64,000 nt of DNA from positions 1-64,000 of the forward strand of contig JAXLVK010000004.1 of NCBI GenBank assembly GCA_046329055.1, read 5' to 3'. Within the stretch, counting starts at the first letter, position 1. Each line of letters opens with the position of its first letter. The notes beneath the pieces were generated by a model, which was given only the letters and a program-made list of their open reading frames with translations, searched no databases and was not told the origin of the DNA. Origin of the DNA: JADKCL01 sp046329055. GTDB taxonomy: Bacteria; Bacteroidota; Bacteroidia; J057; JADKCL01. Of the stretch, positions 33,103-42,476 are shown one piece after another. The position numbers and the translations under genes were made by a program.

Positions 33103-34203
33103 TCAGTTCACCGCGATGCGCTGAACCGTGGTCCGGCGATGCTGATCGGTGATGCGGAGCAAGTAAGTGCCGACGCTGAATTGGCTGAGGTCGAGGCGGG
33201 TCGCGCTTTCGAATGCTTGGGTGTGGATGCGCTTGCCCAGGAGGTCCGTGACATCTAGGGTGCCGATCCGGCCCGCTGCGCGGACCTCAAACACGCCGCT
33301 CGACGGATTGGGGAACACGATCGCTTCCATGCCTGCGCCGAGGACTTCGACCGTGCGGACTTCCGTATAGGTGTCGGCGCCGTTTTGATCCACCTGCCGG
33401 ATGCGGTAGTGATTCGGGCCGGAGGCAGGATTGGCGTGGGGCATGGCATAGTTTTGCAGGGCAGTGCTATTGCCAGCGGCGTCCACCCAGCCGAGGATGT
33501 CCCACACCTGACCGTCAGTGCTGTGCTGCACCTCAAATCCTAGGGCATTTTCCTCCCGGCTCGTGCTCCAAGTCAAGGCGACATCGCGGAGTTCCTGACG
33601 GTATTGGGCCTCGAACTCGTTCATGCTCACCGCAAAAGGCGATGCGGGCACGATGCAATCCAAGAAGCTCAACCGTGACCCTGAGCCTGTCCCATTGTGG
33701 GTGATCACATAGCTCGTCGCGCCGATGCTGTTGTTGACGGTGATGACCGTGCCAGTCGCAGGAACGATGTTGTCGATGAGTTGGTTGGCGGCCACGGTGC
33801 TGAAACCTGCTGTGCAGTAATCGCTCAGGGTCGTGGTTCCTGTGTTCCCGTTGAAGGTGAAGACCTCGCCCTGGTTGGTGCCATTGATGACCAGGCCAAA
33901 CTTCGCTACCGGCTGCGAGAAGGTGATGGTAATGATGTGCGCGGTGGAATTGGGCCACCAAGTGGGGGAGGCGCAGGCGAAACTCTGGGCCCCACAGGAG
34001 TAGCTGAAATTCCCCAAGGTGGGCACACCCGGAGCGGACACATTGACCACGATCCCGGTTCCGGGGCTGGTGTAGGGGAGATTGCCGGGATGGATGAAGG
34101 TCATCGCGGAGTAATTTCCCAAGGTGCATTGGGTCTGGGCAGACAGGAACCCTGTGTACCCCAACGCAATGAACAGACAGATCAGGGGTAAGCGTTTCTT
34201 CAT
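33103..34203 (-). CDS. Secreted protein with T9SS type A sorting domain
   Basis: A 366-residue protein starting at the ATG at 34203 with a signal peptide (MKKRLPLICLFIALGYTGFL, cleavage near SAQ). The middle part contains a beta-rich module (THNGTGSGSRLSFLDCIVPA) of unknown type, then a segment typical of T9SS substrates (LTWSTSREENALGFEVQHST). The last about 75 residues are a type A sorting domain: VFPNPSSGVFEV, LLGKRIHTQ and GTYLLRIT. Such proteins cross the outer membrane by T9SS and are released or attached to the surface. Its function is unknown. Confidence 0.85.
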   Translation of the reverse strand: MKKRLPLICLFIALGYTGFLSAQTQCTLGNYSAMTFIHPGNLPYTSPGTGIVVNVSAPGVPTLGNFSYSCGAQSFACASPTWWPNSTAHIITITFSQPVAKFGLVINGTNQGEVFTFNGNTGTTTLSDYCTAGFSTVAANQLIDNIVPATGTVITVNNSIGATSYVITHNGTGSGSRLSFLDCIVPASPFAVSMNEFEAQYRQELRDVALTWSTSREENALGFEVQHSTDGQVWDILGWVDAAGNSTALQNYAMPHANPASGPNHYRIRQVDQNGADTYTEVRTVEVLGAGMEAIVFPNPSSGVFEVRAAGRIGTLDVTDLLGKRIHTQAFESATRLDLSQFSVGTYLLRITDQHRRTTVQRIAVN

Positions 34204-34363
34204 AAGCGATTGATGGAATTCTAAAGATAGGGAATCGGGCAGTGAACTGCAATCTCGAATAGGGTCATCGGGCGCAATCCCGGTTTGAACTGTGATAGGA
34301 ATCTGGAGCCTGCGGTCAAGCTCAACCTCCCGGATCGAAAAATTCGGGTATCTTGCCCACAAG

Positions 34364-34621
34364 ATGGCTGAACCCACCGTCAAAAATCCTGACCCACTGC
34401 ACGGCAAGACCCTGCAAATGATCCTCGAATACCTCGTGGACTACTATGGTTGGGAGATGCTCGGCATCAAGATCCCCATCAATTGCTTCCGCAGCGATCC
34501 AAGCATGTCGAGCAGCCTCAAGTTTCTGCGTCGCTATCCTTGGGCGCGGCAACAGGTGGAGGAGCTCTACGTGGAGGTCATTCGCAGGGAAGGCAATGGA
34601 TCATCCGGAGGAGAAGCGTGA
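34364..34621 (+). CDS. VF530-family small protein (DUF2132)
   Basis: An 85-residue protein starting at the ATG at 34364; an upstream in-frame start is less likely. The sequence DPLHGKTLQMILEYLVDYYG, then INCFRSDPSMSSSLKFLRRY and PWARQQVEELYV, matches the VF530 (DUF2132) family over its full length. The family has a known small-protein fold and was proposed to bind DNA; a role is not established. Its stop overlaps the GTG of the next gene by four bases. Confidence 0.9.
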   Translation: MAEPTVKNPDPLHGKTLQMILEYLVDYYGWEMLGIKIPINCFRSDPSMSSSLKFLRRYPWARQQVEELYVEVIRREGNGSSGGEA

Positions 34622-35358
34622 TCCTGATGTACCACCATATCGCCACGAATCCGGGACCCAATGCGGTTTCTCCCGAAAATTTCGCTCGGCAGATGGACCT
34701 GATCGCCAAGGACGGCCGTGAGGTCGTGTCCATGGACGCTTATGCCGAGCGCGTGCGCAAGGGGGATCCGGTGGACCACTTGATCGCGATCACGTTTGAC
34801 GATGCCTATATCAGTTTCAAGGAGCACGCCCTGCCCGTCTTGGAGGCCAATGGCTTTCCCGCCACTGTCTATGTCCCGACCAACTTCGTGGGCCATAGCA
34901 ACTCCTGGGACGATGGCGCCTATCCCATCATGGATTGGGAGGCGCTCTGGGAAGTGGCGCATGCTTCGGGCATCACCATTGGCTCGCATGGGATGGGGCA
35001 TCGGCGGATGAGGACGCTTGACACGGAGTCACTGCGCGAGAAGACCCGCAAGAGCCGGGAAATCCTGCAAGCCGAGTTGCAGGTCGAGATCCGGCATTTC
35101 TCCTATCCCTACGGGCAGTTGCGGGACTACGATCAGCGCTGCATGGATGCGGTGCGCGATGCGGGCTACGACTCGGGAGTCTCCACTCTCTGGGGTTGGA
35201 ATGGCGGACGGCCCCATCCATTCGAATTGCAACGGCTTGAAATCGAGCCCGTTGACGACATGCAGCGGTTCGCGTCGAAAATTTCCAGACCTTTCCACCC
35301 AAGATGGTGGAGGCAGCGGGCCAAGAACTTGCTTTTCCACTTGCACCTGAGACGTTGA
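34618..35358 (+). CDS. Polysaccharide deacetylase family protein
   Basis: A 246-residue NodB-type deacetylase. I choose the GTG at 34618, which overlaps the previous stop (GTGA) and gives VILMYHH, the normal family start. Catalytic motif 1 is TFDDAY (59-64), where the second Asp binds metal, and motif 2 is SHGMGH (123-128), which supplies the two metal histidines; FSYPYGQ is motif 3. No signal peptide is visible, so it may act on a lipid-linked or cytoplasmic sugar. It is followed two bases later by a methyltransferase. Confidence 0.88.
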   Translation: MILMYHHIATNPGPNAVSPENFARQMDLIAKDGREVVSMDAYAERVRKGDPVDHLIAITFDDAYISFKEHALPVLEANGFPATVYVPTNFVGHSNSWDDGAYPIMDWEALWEVAHASGITIGSHGMGHRRMRTLDTESLREKTRKSREILQAELQVEIRHFSYPYGQLRDYDQRCMDAVRDAGYDSGVSTLWGWNGGRPHPFELQRLEIEPVDDMQRFASKISRPFHPRWWRQRAKNLLFHLHLRR

Positions 35359-35360
35359 GC

Positions 35361-36200
35361 ATGGAAGACACAGCAGTTCAGCAGTATTACGAGGGAGAAG
35401 CTCGTCAATACGATGCAGAATTTTACGGTACCAAGAAGGGGTATCCCACCCTGCAATACCGCCACAAGTACATGTTGGACATGGCGCTGGCGCTGGACCT
35501 GCCGGCAGATGCCAAGATCCTCGATGTGGGCTGCGGACCGGGGGAGATGGTGCTCGACCTCTGCCGCAAGAATTGGGAGATCTGGGGCATCGACATCGCG
35601 GACAACATGATCAAGATCGCCCGTGAGAAGCATGCAGCCTCCGGCAAGCCCAACCGTGTCCACCTCAGCACGGGCGACATCGAGGCACTGGAATTCCCGG
35701 ACAACCAATTTGACTTGGTGATCTGCTCCGGCGTGGTCGAGTACCTGCATGGCGACGAGAAATGGACGGCCGAAATGGACCGTGTCCTCAAGCCCGGCGG
35801 CGTCCTCATCATCAATGTCACCAACAAGATGGCCCTGCGCAAGTGGACCGCACCGCTCATCGAGCCTTTCAAGCGCAGCAAGGCCATGTTCGGTTTCATG
35901 AATTTCATCAAGGAGAAGGTGCTCCGCCGGGGCAAGCTCCACCACTTCCCCTTCCGTCCGCGCACTACGACGCCTTGGGCATTTGACAAATACCTCGCCG
36001 ACCACGGCTACCGCAAACTCGATTTCCGGTACTTCGATTTCAGCCTTTCCGTCGCGCCATTTGACACCTTGTTCGGCTTCATCACCTTGCCCATCCGCAG
36101 GGGCATGGAGCGCTACTCGCACAAGAACTGGTGGCTGAGCGGCATCGGCTACATCGTCTCCGCGCGGCTGGAGCGCAAATCCGGCAAGACCTCCAATTGA
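35361..36200 (+). CDS. Class I SAM-dependent methyltransferase
   Basis: A 279-residue enzyme starting at the ATG at 35361. It has the cofactor motif ILDVGCGPG (53-61), an acidic GIDIADNMI and the later LKPGGVLIINVTNKM, as in Ubi/Coq-type class I methyltransferases. The C-terminal part (AFDKYLADHGYRKLDFRYFD) is typical of enzymes acting on lipids or sugars. It forms a close run with the VF530 gene and the deacetylase, which suggests a role in envelope glycan or glycolipid modification; this is inference from context. Confidence 0.85.
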   Translation: MEDTAVQQYYEGEARQYDAEFYGTKKGYPTLQYRHKYMLDMALALDLPADAKILDVGCGPGEMVLDLCRKNWEIWGIDIADNMIKIAREKHAASGKPNRVHLSTGDIEALEFPDNQFDLVICSGVVEYLHGDEKWTAEMDRVLKPGGVLIINVTNKMALRKWTAPLIEPFKRSKAMFGFMNFIKEKVLRRGKLHHFPFRPRTTTPWAFDKYLADHGYRKLDFRYFDFSLSVAPFDTLFGFITLPIRRGMERYSHKNWWLSGIGYIVSARLERKSGKTSN

Positions 36201-36203
36201 TCG

Positions 36204-37070
36204 ATGATGTCTCGCGAAATCAGATCCACTCGATGGTTGGGCTGGGCCTCCCTGCTCATCGTCTTTTCACTGTTCACCCCTCAACTTTTACCCGCTAAGC
36301 CTATGAAATCCAAGACGATTGTCCTCATCCACGGCCTCTTCATGAATGCCAAAAGCTGGGCCGGATGGAAAGCCCGGTTCGAGGCTGCAGGATACGAAGT
36401 GGTGGTCCCGGAGTTTCCCTTTCACACGGGCGAACCCGCCGACCTGCGCAAAAATATCCCCGATGGCCTGCGCAAGCTGGACCTCGATGGTGCGATTGCT
36501 CCGTTTGAGGCTGCGATCCGCAAAATGAAGGAGCCGCCCATCCTCATCGGGCACAGCATTGGTGGCCTGATCGTGCAGATCCTGATCAACCGAGGACTGG
36601 GCTCCATGGGCGTGAGCATCGACCCAGCTCCGCCCAAGGGCGTCTTCACCACCAAGTGGAGCTTCCTCAAGGCCAACCTTCCCACCATCACACCCCTCAA
36701 GGGCAACAGCCCTTGCCTCCCCAGTGTGAAGTGGTTCCAATACGCCTTCTGCAACACCCTCAGCATGGAGGAGACGCAGAAGATTTACGATGAATTCGTG
36801 GTTCCGGAGGCCCGCAACATCCCCCGCCAAAGCACCAAGAAGGCTGGCAAGGTCGATTGGGCGAAGAAGCATGCCCCGCTACTCATCATCGCTGGTGAGA
36901 AGGACAACATCATCCCGCATTCCCTCAACCGGAAAAACTTCGAACGCTACAAGCAGGAGGCTGGCGTCTGCGAATTCAAGATGTTCCCCGGTCGCACCCA
37001 CATGCTCTGTGGTATGGACGGTTGGGAGGAAATCGCCGACTACATCAAGGCCTGGGTGGAGAAGCAGTAA
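36204..37070 (+). CDS. Exported alpha/beta hydrolase
   Basis: A 288-residue protein with an N-terminal hydrophobic signal (WLGWASLLIVFSLFTPQLLP), followed by an alpha/beta-hydrolase domain. Motifs are IVLIHGLFMNAKSW (oxyanion loop), IGHSIGG at 115-121 (Ser118), AGEKDNIIP (acid) and GRTHMLCG (histidine). The internal start at the MKSK after residue 33 would remove the signal, so export is likely but not certain. It follows the methyltransferase by three bases. Substrate unknown. Confidence 0.8.
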   Translation: MMSREIRSTRWLGWASLLIVFSLFTPQLLPAKPMKSKTIVLIHGLFMNAKSWAGWKARFEAAGYEVVVPEFPFHTGEPADLRKNIPDGLRKLDLDGAIAPFEAAIRKMKEPPILIGHSIGGLIVQILINRGLGSMGVSIDPAPPKGVFTTKWSFLKANLPTITPLKGNSPCLPSVKWFQYAFCNTLSMEETQKIYDEFVVPEARNIPRQSTKKAGKVDWAKKHAPLLIIAGEKDNIIPHSLNRKNFERYKQEAGVCEFKMFPGRTHMLCGMDGWEEIADYIKAWVEKQ

Positions 37071-37075
37071 GCCCC

Positions 37076-37390
37076 TCAAAAACTATCTTCCCGCGTCAGG
37101 ATCGTCCTGAAGGCCACGAACCGGTCCTTGTACCGGGTCTGATGCTCGTATTGCAGGCGTGTGGCCTCACGGTCGCGGTATTGCTCGTAGGTCGCAAGGT
37201 CCTGGCACTCGTACTGGATATTGAAAGTGGCAGTGCCCGGCTCGGCGGGCGGCTCATGCAGGCGATGCATGTGGGCGCTCGTGAAGTAGCCTGTCTCCAT
37301 CACATCAGGAATGTGCTTGGTGCGCATCCATGCCACCCAATCGGCCTCCACGGCCTTGTCCACTGTCACTGTCACGCTGTAAATGATCAT
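37076..37390 (-). CDS. DUF4286 family protein
   Basis: A 104-residue protein starting at the ATG at 37390 (MIIYSVTVTVDKAVEADWVA). It resembles the DUF4286 family, whose members begin with this YSVTV strand and contain WMRTKHIPDVMETG; they are found widely in Bacteroidota. The fold is probably a ferredoxin-like dimer of the antibiotic-monooxygenase type; no function is known. It overlaps the end of the TPR gene upstream by four bases. Confidence 0.8.
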   Translation of the reverse strand: MIIYSVTVTVDKAVEADWVAWMRTKHIPDVMETGYFTSAHMHRLHEPPAEPGTATFNIQYECQDLATYEQYRDREATRLQYEHQTRYKDRFVAFRTILTREDSF

Positions 37391-38490
37391 TTTCGCTTTC
37401 CTTCCTCGGTTATTGTGGCCCTCCGGACAATGGGGCTTTTGATATGCCGGTAGAGGGTGTTTCGCAGGAACCATCCCTCAAATGCCTCGTAGCGGGCCTT
37501 GTTCTTTTCGTACCAATGCATGAATTCGTCCTGCCGGGCATCGTAGAGCATCCAATAGTGGTAAGCCTCTAGATGTCCTTCCCTCGCCAGGGTTTGCTGC
37601 CATTGCAGCAGATGCGCCGCAGGGTCGCCTTGGAGTTGCTGGGGAATCCACTGACAGGCAAATCGCCGCACCTCAGTGAGCCGCTGTATGCTCAGGGTCC
37701 GCGCCGTGTCCATGAATTCCGAGCCAAATGCCGAGTCCAGCAGATGCGGATAGGATGGAGGCGGCAGGAGCATTCCGGAGGCACTGTCCTTCACTTGGTA
37801 GAAATGCCATTGAAATGCCCGGCTGTAATCGAAGAGCCGCGCACGCTCGTGCGCCTCCATCAGCAGCTTGCTCATTTCCCGCACCCGTTCGCCCGTCCGC
37901 TCGATGTTGATGAAGACCTCCGCATACACCGCCGCCCAGGCGAGGTCACCGAGGTTCAGCAGGTTTTGTGCGGCGAAGTAGTAGTTGGAGGCAAATGTCG
38001 GCTGCGCCACGATGCCCTGTTCCCAGTACTTCAGCGCTTCGGCGTCCCGCTTCCTGCCCGACTCCACGATGCCCATCTCCATGTAGAGCACACCTGCCTG
38101 CGGGAAGCGTTTCAGGCCCCTGCGGTAGGTTTCCAGCGCCTCATAGCTCTTTTCCTGCGCATCCAGGCAGTTTCCCAGCACCTGAAATGCTTCGGCCTTC
38201 GCTGCTTTCCCTTCGGTCAGGGGTTCGCAGAGCGCCATCGCCGCCGCATAATCGTTCAGGAAAAACTTGGCATGTGCCAGGCCCAGGGCGTAGTCGGCAT
38301 TGTTGGGGACGAGTTGATGGGCATGGTTGTATTTTTCCGATGCCTCCTGAAAATGCCCCTCCGAGATCGCCTGCCCGGCTTCTTGGGCGAGCTGCCAAGC
38401 CTCATTGGCCGCGCCCGATGGCTGTCCCAAGGCTTGGCCGCCTGTGAGAAGCATCACGCAAAATATCCAATGGGCTATAGCGGGTTTCAC
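37387..38490 (-). CDS. Secreted TPR-repeat protein
   Basis: A protein of about 367 residues, taking the GTG at 38490 as start, because it gives a signal peptide (HWIFCVMLLTGGQALGQ); the frame extends to 38550, across the start of a divergent regulator. Four or more tetratricopeptide repeats are visible between about residues 25 and 190 (AISEGHFQEASEKYNHAHQL, EAFQVLGNCLDAQEKSYEAL). Such repeats mediate protein contacts. The C-terminal half is of unknown type. It is probably periplasmic or surface-exposed. Confidence 0.75.
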   Translation of the reverse strand: MKPAIAHWIFCVMLLTGGQALGQPSGAANEAWQLAQEAGQAISEGHFQEASEKYNHAHQLVPNNADYALGLAHAKFFLNDYAAAMALCEPLTEGKAAKAEAFQVLGNCLDAQEKSYEALETYRRGLKRFPQAGVLYMEMGIVESGRKRDAEALKYWEQGIVAQPTFASNYYFAAQNLLNLGDLAWAAVYAEVFINIERTGERVREMSKLLMEAHERARLFDYSRAFQWHFYQVKDSASGMLLPPPSYPHLLDSAFGSEFMDTARTLSIQRLTEVRRFACQWIPQQLQGDPAAHLLQWQQTLAREGHLEAYHYWMLYDARQDEFMHWYEKNKARYEAFEGWFLRNTLYRHIKSPIVRRATITEEGKRK

Positions 38491-38544
38491 TGCTGCAAAG
38501 GTGCTGAAAATTCGGGTACCTTTAGCTTCCAAAATCCGTTTGCG

Positions 38545-39150
38545 ATGCACGACCGCTCAGCCCTCCACCAATTTTTTCTCAGCTCCAACCGCATTTCAGC
38601 CAGTTCTGCGGCGGAGATGGCGGAGGTGTTCCACCCCTACGAACTCAAGCAGGATGCCTATTTGCTCCGGTCGGGCGATGTCAGCGACACCTACCTGTTC
38701 CTCGAATCCGGATGGATGCGGGGCTTTGCCATCACCCCCGAGGGCGACGAGGTCACCACAGGCATTTTCAGCCCCGGCAATGTCGTCTTTGAAGTTTCGT
38801 CGTTTTTCTTGAGGGTGCCTTCGCAGGAAAATATCCAAGCGCTGGAAGACTGCCGCGCGTGGTCGGTGAATTTTGAGGAGTTGAATGGCCTCTTCCACAG
38901 CCGGGCGGAGTTCCGGGAATTTGGGAGGGCGATCCTCGTGCGGGGCTACGCCTCCCTCAAGGGCCGGATGCTGTCCATGATCTCCCTCACCGCGGAGCAG
39001 CGCTACGAAGCCCTGCTGCGGCACCATCCCGAGGCTTTCCAGCATGTCCCGCTGAAGCATATCGCCTCCTACCTGGGCGTGACGGACAGCTCCCTCAGCC
39101 GAATCCGCCGGGAATTTGCCCGGAAATCCATGGCACCGGCCAAGGGCTGA
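38545..39150 (+). CDS. Crp/Fnr-family transcriptional regulator
   Basis: A 201-residue regulator starting at the ATG at 38545; the much longer open frame upstream is an artefact of the opposite strand. The N-terminal half is a cyclic-nucleotide-binding-type barrel (LRSGDVSDTYLFLESGWMRG), without an obvious set of nucleotide-contacting residues. The C-terminal helix-turn-helix is HIASYLGVTDSSLSRIRREF, typical of Bacteroidota members. Its effector and targets are unknown. A TACCTTTAG sequence (38517 area) resembles a -7 box. Confidence 0.88.
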   Translation: MHDRSALHQFFLSSNRISASSAAEMAEVFHPYELKQDAYLLRSGDVSDTYLFLESGWMRGFAITPEGDEVTTGIFSPGNVVFEVSSFFLRVPSQENIQALEDCRAWSVNFEELNGLFHSRAEFREFGRAILVRGYASLKGRMLSMISLTAEQRYEALLRHHPEAFQHVPLKHIASYLGVTDSSLSRIRREFARKSMAPAKG

Positions 39151-39230
39151 GCTACACGAACTTGCCATAAGACAAGTGGAATGTCCCGCGAGGGCCGGTG
39201 ATTTGCCTTGGATTCAACCCGATTGAAGCA

Positions 39231-39923
39231 ATGGAAAATCTCGCCCCGTATGTCCCCGTCGTCTTTGTCTGCACCGTTGCGCTGACCCTCTTCCTGTTCC
39301 TCAAGGCCACGCACATGAACTGGCGGGTCCTCTTGGTGATCCTGCCATGGATGGCCTTGCAGGCGGCCCTCACCCTCAATGGATTCTACGAAGACACCTC
39401 GACCGTGCCGCCGCGATTCCCATTGGGCATCTTGCCCACTGTCCTGCTCATTGTGCTCCTGTTCATCCTGCCCTCAGGTCGCCGCTGGATAGATGGGCTG
39501 GACCTCAAGTGGCTGACCCTGCTGCATGTGGTACGCATTCCCGTCGAGATCGTCTTGCTGTGGCTGCACCTTGCCGCATGGATTCCCGTCGAGATGACCT
39601 TCGAGGGCCGGAATTTTGACATCCTTTCCGGGATCACCGCGCCCATCGTGTTCTACTTCAGCTTTGTCCGCAAGCGGATGGGGCGTGGCCTTTTGCTCGC
39701 TTGGAACATCCTCTGCCTGCTGCTGCTCATCAACATCGTCACGCATGCGGTCTTGGCCTTCCCCTCGCCCTTTCAGCAAATCGGCTTCGACATGCCCAAC
39801 CGTGGGGTGCTGCATTTCCCGTTCAATTGGCTGCCGAATGTGGTGGTGCCGCTCGTGCTTTTCTCTCACTTGGCGAGCATTCGCAGGCTGTTACGTTCAG
39901 CTCCAGAAGGCAGTCCAGCTTGA
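39231..39923 (+). CDS. Integral membrane protein of unknown function
   Basis: A 230-residue protein starting at the ATG at 39231, with about six or seven hydrophobic helices (for example VVFVCTVALTLFLFLKA, LGILPTVLLIVLLFILP, GLLLAWNILCLLLLINIV). There is no signal peptide beyond the first helix and no motif I recognise. It may be regulated by the Crp-type gene just upstream, which reads in the same direction, but a separate promoter region of 80 bases lies between. Confidence 0.75.
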   Translation: MENLAPYVPVVFVCTVALTLFLFLKATHMNWRVLLVILPWMALQAALTLNGFYEDTSTVPPRFPLGILPTVLLIVLLFILPSGRRWIDGLDLKWLTLLHVVRIPVEIVLLWLHLAAWIPVEMTFEGRNFDILSGITAPIVFYFSFVRKRMGRGLLLAWNILCLLLLINIVTHAVLAFPSPFQQIGFDMPNRGVLHFPFNWLPNVVVPLVLFSHLASIRRLLRSAPEGSPA

Positions 39924-39940
39924 CGCAGCCGGAATCGGAA

Positions 39941-41584
39941 TCAGGGTTGCGTCTCGGTGGGCTGCCGATAGACCACAAAGTATTCCCCTGTGTCCACCGC
40001 CGTCCAATGCGTGAGGACATGCCCCAGCAACGAGGAAGCCGCTGATTCCTCCATCCTCGCCTTCTCCACGAATACCGTCGGAGCGCTCTCGCTGAACTTG
40101 TCGATGAACCGATCTACATCCTTGCTGCCAATCTCGATGTCGTAGGCCCAGTCCACCCCGATCGGGGAGGAGCTCTGTGTGAGGAAATGCGCCAATGGCA
40201 TCGCGGGCAGGACCACATAAGGATCCCCGAAGGCATGGTAATGCGATTTGAACTCCACCAGCTTGTGGTAACCGAAATGGCTCGTGCGGATGTGGCTCAT
40301 CCCAGGGAAGACTTCGCCCGCCGAAAAGGTCAGCTCAGGCCGAGGCTTGTCCCGGTAGGGATGCCGGGAAATCGCGATGAAAAGGATCGTGGAAAACAGC
40401 ACCAACACCGGGGCAAGCAGGCGCTTCAATGACCGCACATGCAGGGTGCCGATGAATTTCAGCTCATGCGTGAGCACGTAGATCAAGGCAAACAAGCCCG
40501 GCAATGCAAACAAGGCCGGCACCGTATAGCCCCAAGAAATCCCGCTCAGCCAGCAGGGGACGCAGAGCAACAGGAAAACCAGCAGCTCCTTGCGGCGCTC
40601 TCGGAGGTAATTCATGATGCACCAGCACACCCCGAAGAGCAGCAGCAGGTGGTAGAACCAGAAGATCGGCGTGGTGTAGTCGCCCGCCTGTTCCACGATG
40701 TAATACTGACCCAGCAGCCACGCGGAAGGCAGCAACAGGCAGATCCACCCAGTAACCTCTCGGAACAAATTCTCCGGGGCGAGCCGCTTCAGACCCCAAA
40801 CACCGACCAGAACGGGCAAGAGAACCAGTAGCAAAGGCTTCAGGTACATCCGGAACCCGGTCGTGACCAAGTCGGAGAGTTTGCTGGAACCGGATATCTG
40901 CCGGAGCATTTCAGGAAACAGCTTCACCAGCCCCAGTGTGGCCACTCCGCACAGCAGGCCGGCGATCCCAACCGCTACCCAGGTCCGCCTCTGCGGGCGC
41001 AGGTACACGACCAAGGCAGCCCCAAGCAGCGGCATCAGCCCAAAGGGTTGTTTGGTGAGGGCGGACAGATACAGGGAGACCAGACCCAAAATGGTCGTGA
41101 GCATCCCATCGCGGGTGGTGATCAGATAGATGCCCAGGATGCTGAAGAAGAGGCCATCTGTGGTATGCCAGGGCATGGCGGGATAGTTGTGCACGGAAAA
41201 GACGAACCCCAGGCATGCCAGCAGCCATTTCGGGATTCCGAGCCGGTCCAGATCAAATTGTTTGTCCAGGGTGAGGACCGCCAACCCGGTATAGGCCCAG
41301 ATCGTCAGGTAAAACAGGGCCCTGCTTCCCACCATGAACAGTGAATGCGGCAACAACCACATCACCGCCGCATGAAGATAGGGCGTCAGCGGGGGGCGCA
41401 CATAGTTGAAGTCCCGGTACATCCGCTCACCTTGCAGGATCCGATGGGCCAGGCCCGGGACGAATCCTTGGTCAGTGTCCGCGAAGCCGTGAAAGCCCAG
41501 CAGGAGGAAATAGAGGACAGGCAGTGTCAGGAAGAGCAGCAGCCCAAGAGGCTGCCCAAGAATTTTTCCTTGAATGGAAGCCAT
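39941..41584 (-). CDS. Membrane glycosyltransferase, GT-C type
   Basis: A 547-residue protein with about 11-13 hydrophobic helices. The first periplasmic loop has FADTDQGFVPGLAHRILQGE followed by YRDFNYVRPPLTPYLHA, the pattern of dolichyl-phosphate-mannose or GT39/GT83-type transferases, where the acidic residues are catalytic. These use lipid-phosphate sugars to modify proteins or lipids in the periplasm. The C-terminal soluble domain (about 440-547) is of unknown role. Transcription may start at TATATTTG (41616-41623 on the minus strand). Confidence 0.75.
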   Translation of the reverse strand: MASIQGKILGQPLGLLLFLTLPVLYFLLLGFHGFADTDQGFVPGLAHRILQGERMYRDFNYVRPPLTPYLHAAVMWLLPHSLFMVGSRALFYLTIWAYTGLAVLTLDKQFDLDRLGIPKWLLACLGFVFSVHNYPAMPWHTTDGLFFSILGIYLITTRDGMLTTILGLVSLYLSALTKQPFGLMPLLGAALVVYLRPQRRTWVAVGIAGLLCGVATLGLVKLFPEMLRQISGSSKLSDLVTTGFRMYLKPLLLVLLPVLVGVWGLKRLAPENLFREVTGWICLLLPSAWLLGQYYIVEQAGDYTTPIFWFYHLLLLFGVCWCIMNYLRERRKELLVFLLLCVPCWLSGISWGYTVPALFALPGLFALIYVLTHELKFIGTLHVRSLKRLLAPVLVLFSTILFIAISRHPYRDKPRPELTFSAGEVFPGMSHIRTSHFGYHKLVEFKSHYHAFGDPYVVLPAMPLAHFLTQSSSPIGVDWAYDIEIGSKDVDRFIDKFSESAPTVFVEKARMEESAASSLLGHVLTHWTAVDTGEYFVVYRQPTETQP

Positions 41585-41624
41585 GGTTCAGTTGAATTGC
41601 CAAATATGTTATCGCCAAATATAG

Positions 41625-41661
41625 GAAAAGAAAAATACCGTGCACCCTTGGCTGCACGGTA
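41625..41661 (-). terminator. Intrinsic terminator behind the minus-strand lipoprotein gene
   Basis: TACCGTGCA (41636-41644) and TGCACGGTA (41653-41661) form a 9-bp stem. On the minus strand the stem is followed by TTTTTCTTTTCC, a good termination tail. It lies 27 bases after the stop at 41688. Confidence 0.85.
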
Positions 41662-41687
41662 CTTCCTTAACTATGACTTGACGAACC

Positions 41688-42143
41688 TTAGTTCGCGCGC
41701 TTCAACTTGGTGGTGTTTTCATTCCGGACCAGGACAGCAAACTCCCCGTAGATGTTGTTCCACTTCAGGGTGATGTCGTCGGAGGAATTGTTCTTGATCG
41801 AAGCATTGACAAATGGGCGCGTGGCAGAGTAGATCACCATGCTGTCGTCGCCCTTGTCGATGGACCAGGTAATGGGGACAGTGCCGCCGGATGCATCGAT
41901 GTAAGTGCCGCCACCGGACTTTTCGAATTGGTAGGACCCGAGGCTGTCGGTGCGGGTGATGTCCGACACAAAGTTCCCGTCTTCGAAGCGAATGGTCTGC
42001 TCAGAAACGATGTTCCAAGTGCCTTCCTGCTTGATAATGAAAGCCTCGGACGGCCCGCATCCAGCCAAGAACAGCACCAAGGCGGCAGTGGGCAAAAACG
42101 CGATCAATGTTCTCTTCAATTCAGTCCCGGTCATCGTATGCAA
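41688..42143 (-). CDS. Putative lipoprotein, lipocalin-like
   Basis: A 151-residue protein with a signal peptide and lipobox LAGC, anchoring it at about Cys29. The mature part reads like the small lipocalin-type beta-barrel proteins common in Bacteroidota (QEGTWNIVSEQTIRFEDGNF, then several beta strands). Its ligand is unknown. The start may be the ATG at 42143 or the ATG at 42134, three codons later. It has its own terminator. Confidence 0.7.
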   Translation of the reverse strand: MHTMTGTELKRTLIAFLPTAALVLFLAGCGPSEAFIIKQEGTWNIVSEQTIRFEDGNFVSDITRTDSLGSYQFEKSGGGTYIDASGGTVPITWSIDKGDDSMVIYSATRPFVNASIKNNSSDDITLKWNNIYGEFAVLVRNENTTKLKRAN

Positions 42144-42476
42144 TTGATTTTCAATTCTTTTTCTGACTCTTAAGCGCCGCGCCGATCTTCAACGGGTTTC
42201 ATTGCCCCATCGATTTCGGGAAAGCGAAGCATTCGGAAGCCAGCATTTACTAATCCCTTTTGGAAACAAAATCCATGCCCTGATTCCATCCAGACATAGA
42301 CGAGGCCCAATCTAAGCAGAAAATCAATGGAGAGGATTCACTGTGAATAAATTGACCTCCAGATCGGCGTGAGGAGGTAGCAGCTGGCATTTCCACCTGC
42401 ATTCCCAGCAAGGGTACCTCTACCCACTCCCCCCTCCGCATCAATTGATAATTATTAACTATTCATTATCAATTGA
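42144..42476. other. Gene-free interval, 333 bases
   Basis: Between two minus-strand lipoprotein genes I see no credible reading frame. The right end holds an A/T-rich inverted repeat (42440-42477). The left part must contain the promoter of the gene at 41688, but no clear TANNTTTG was found. Confidence 0.6.

Noticed and set aside
37573..38544. Extension of the Crp-type regulator by 324 codons
   Set aside because: It overlaps the TPR gene on the other strand; the regulator domain starts just after the ATG at 38545.
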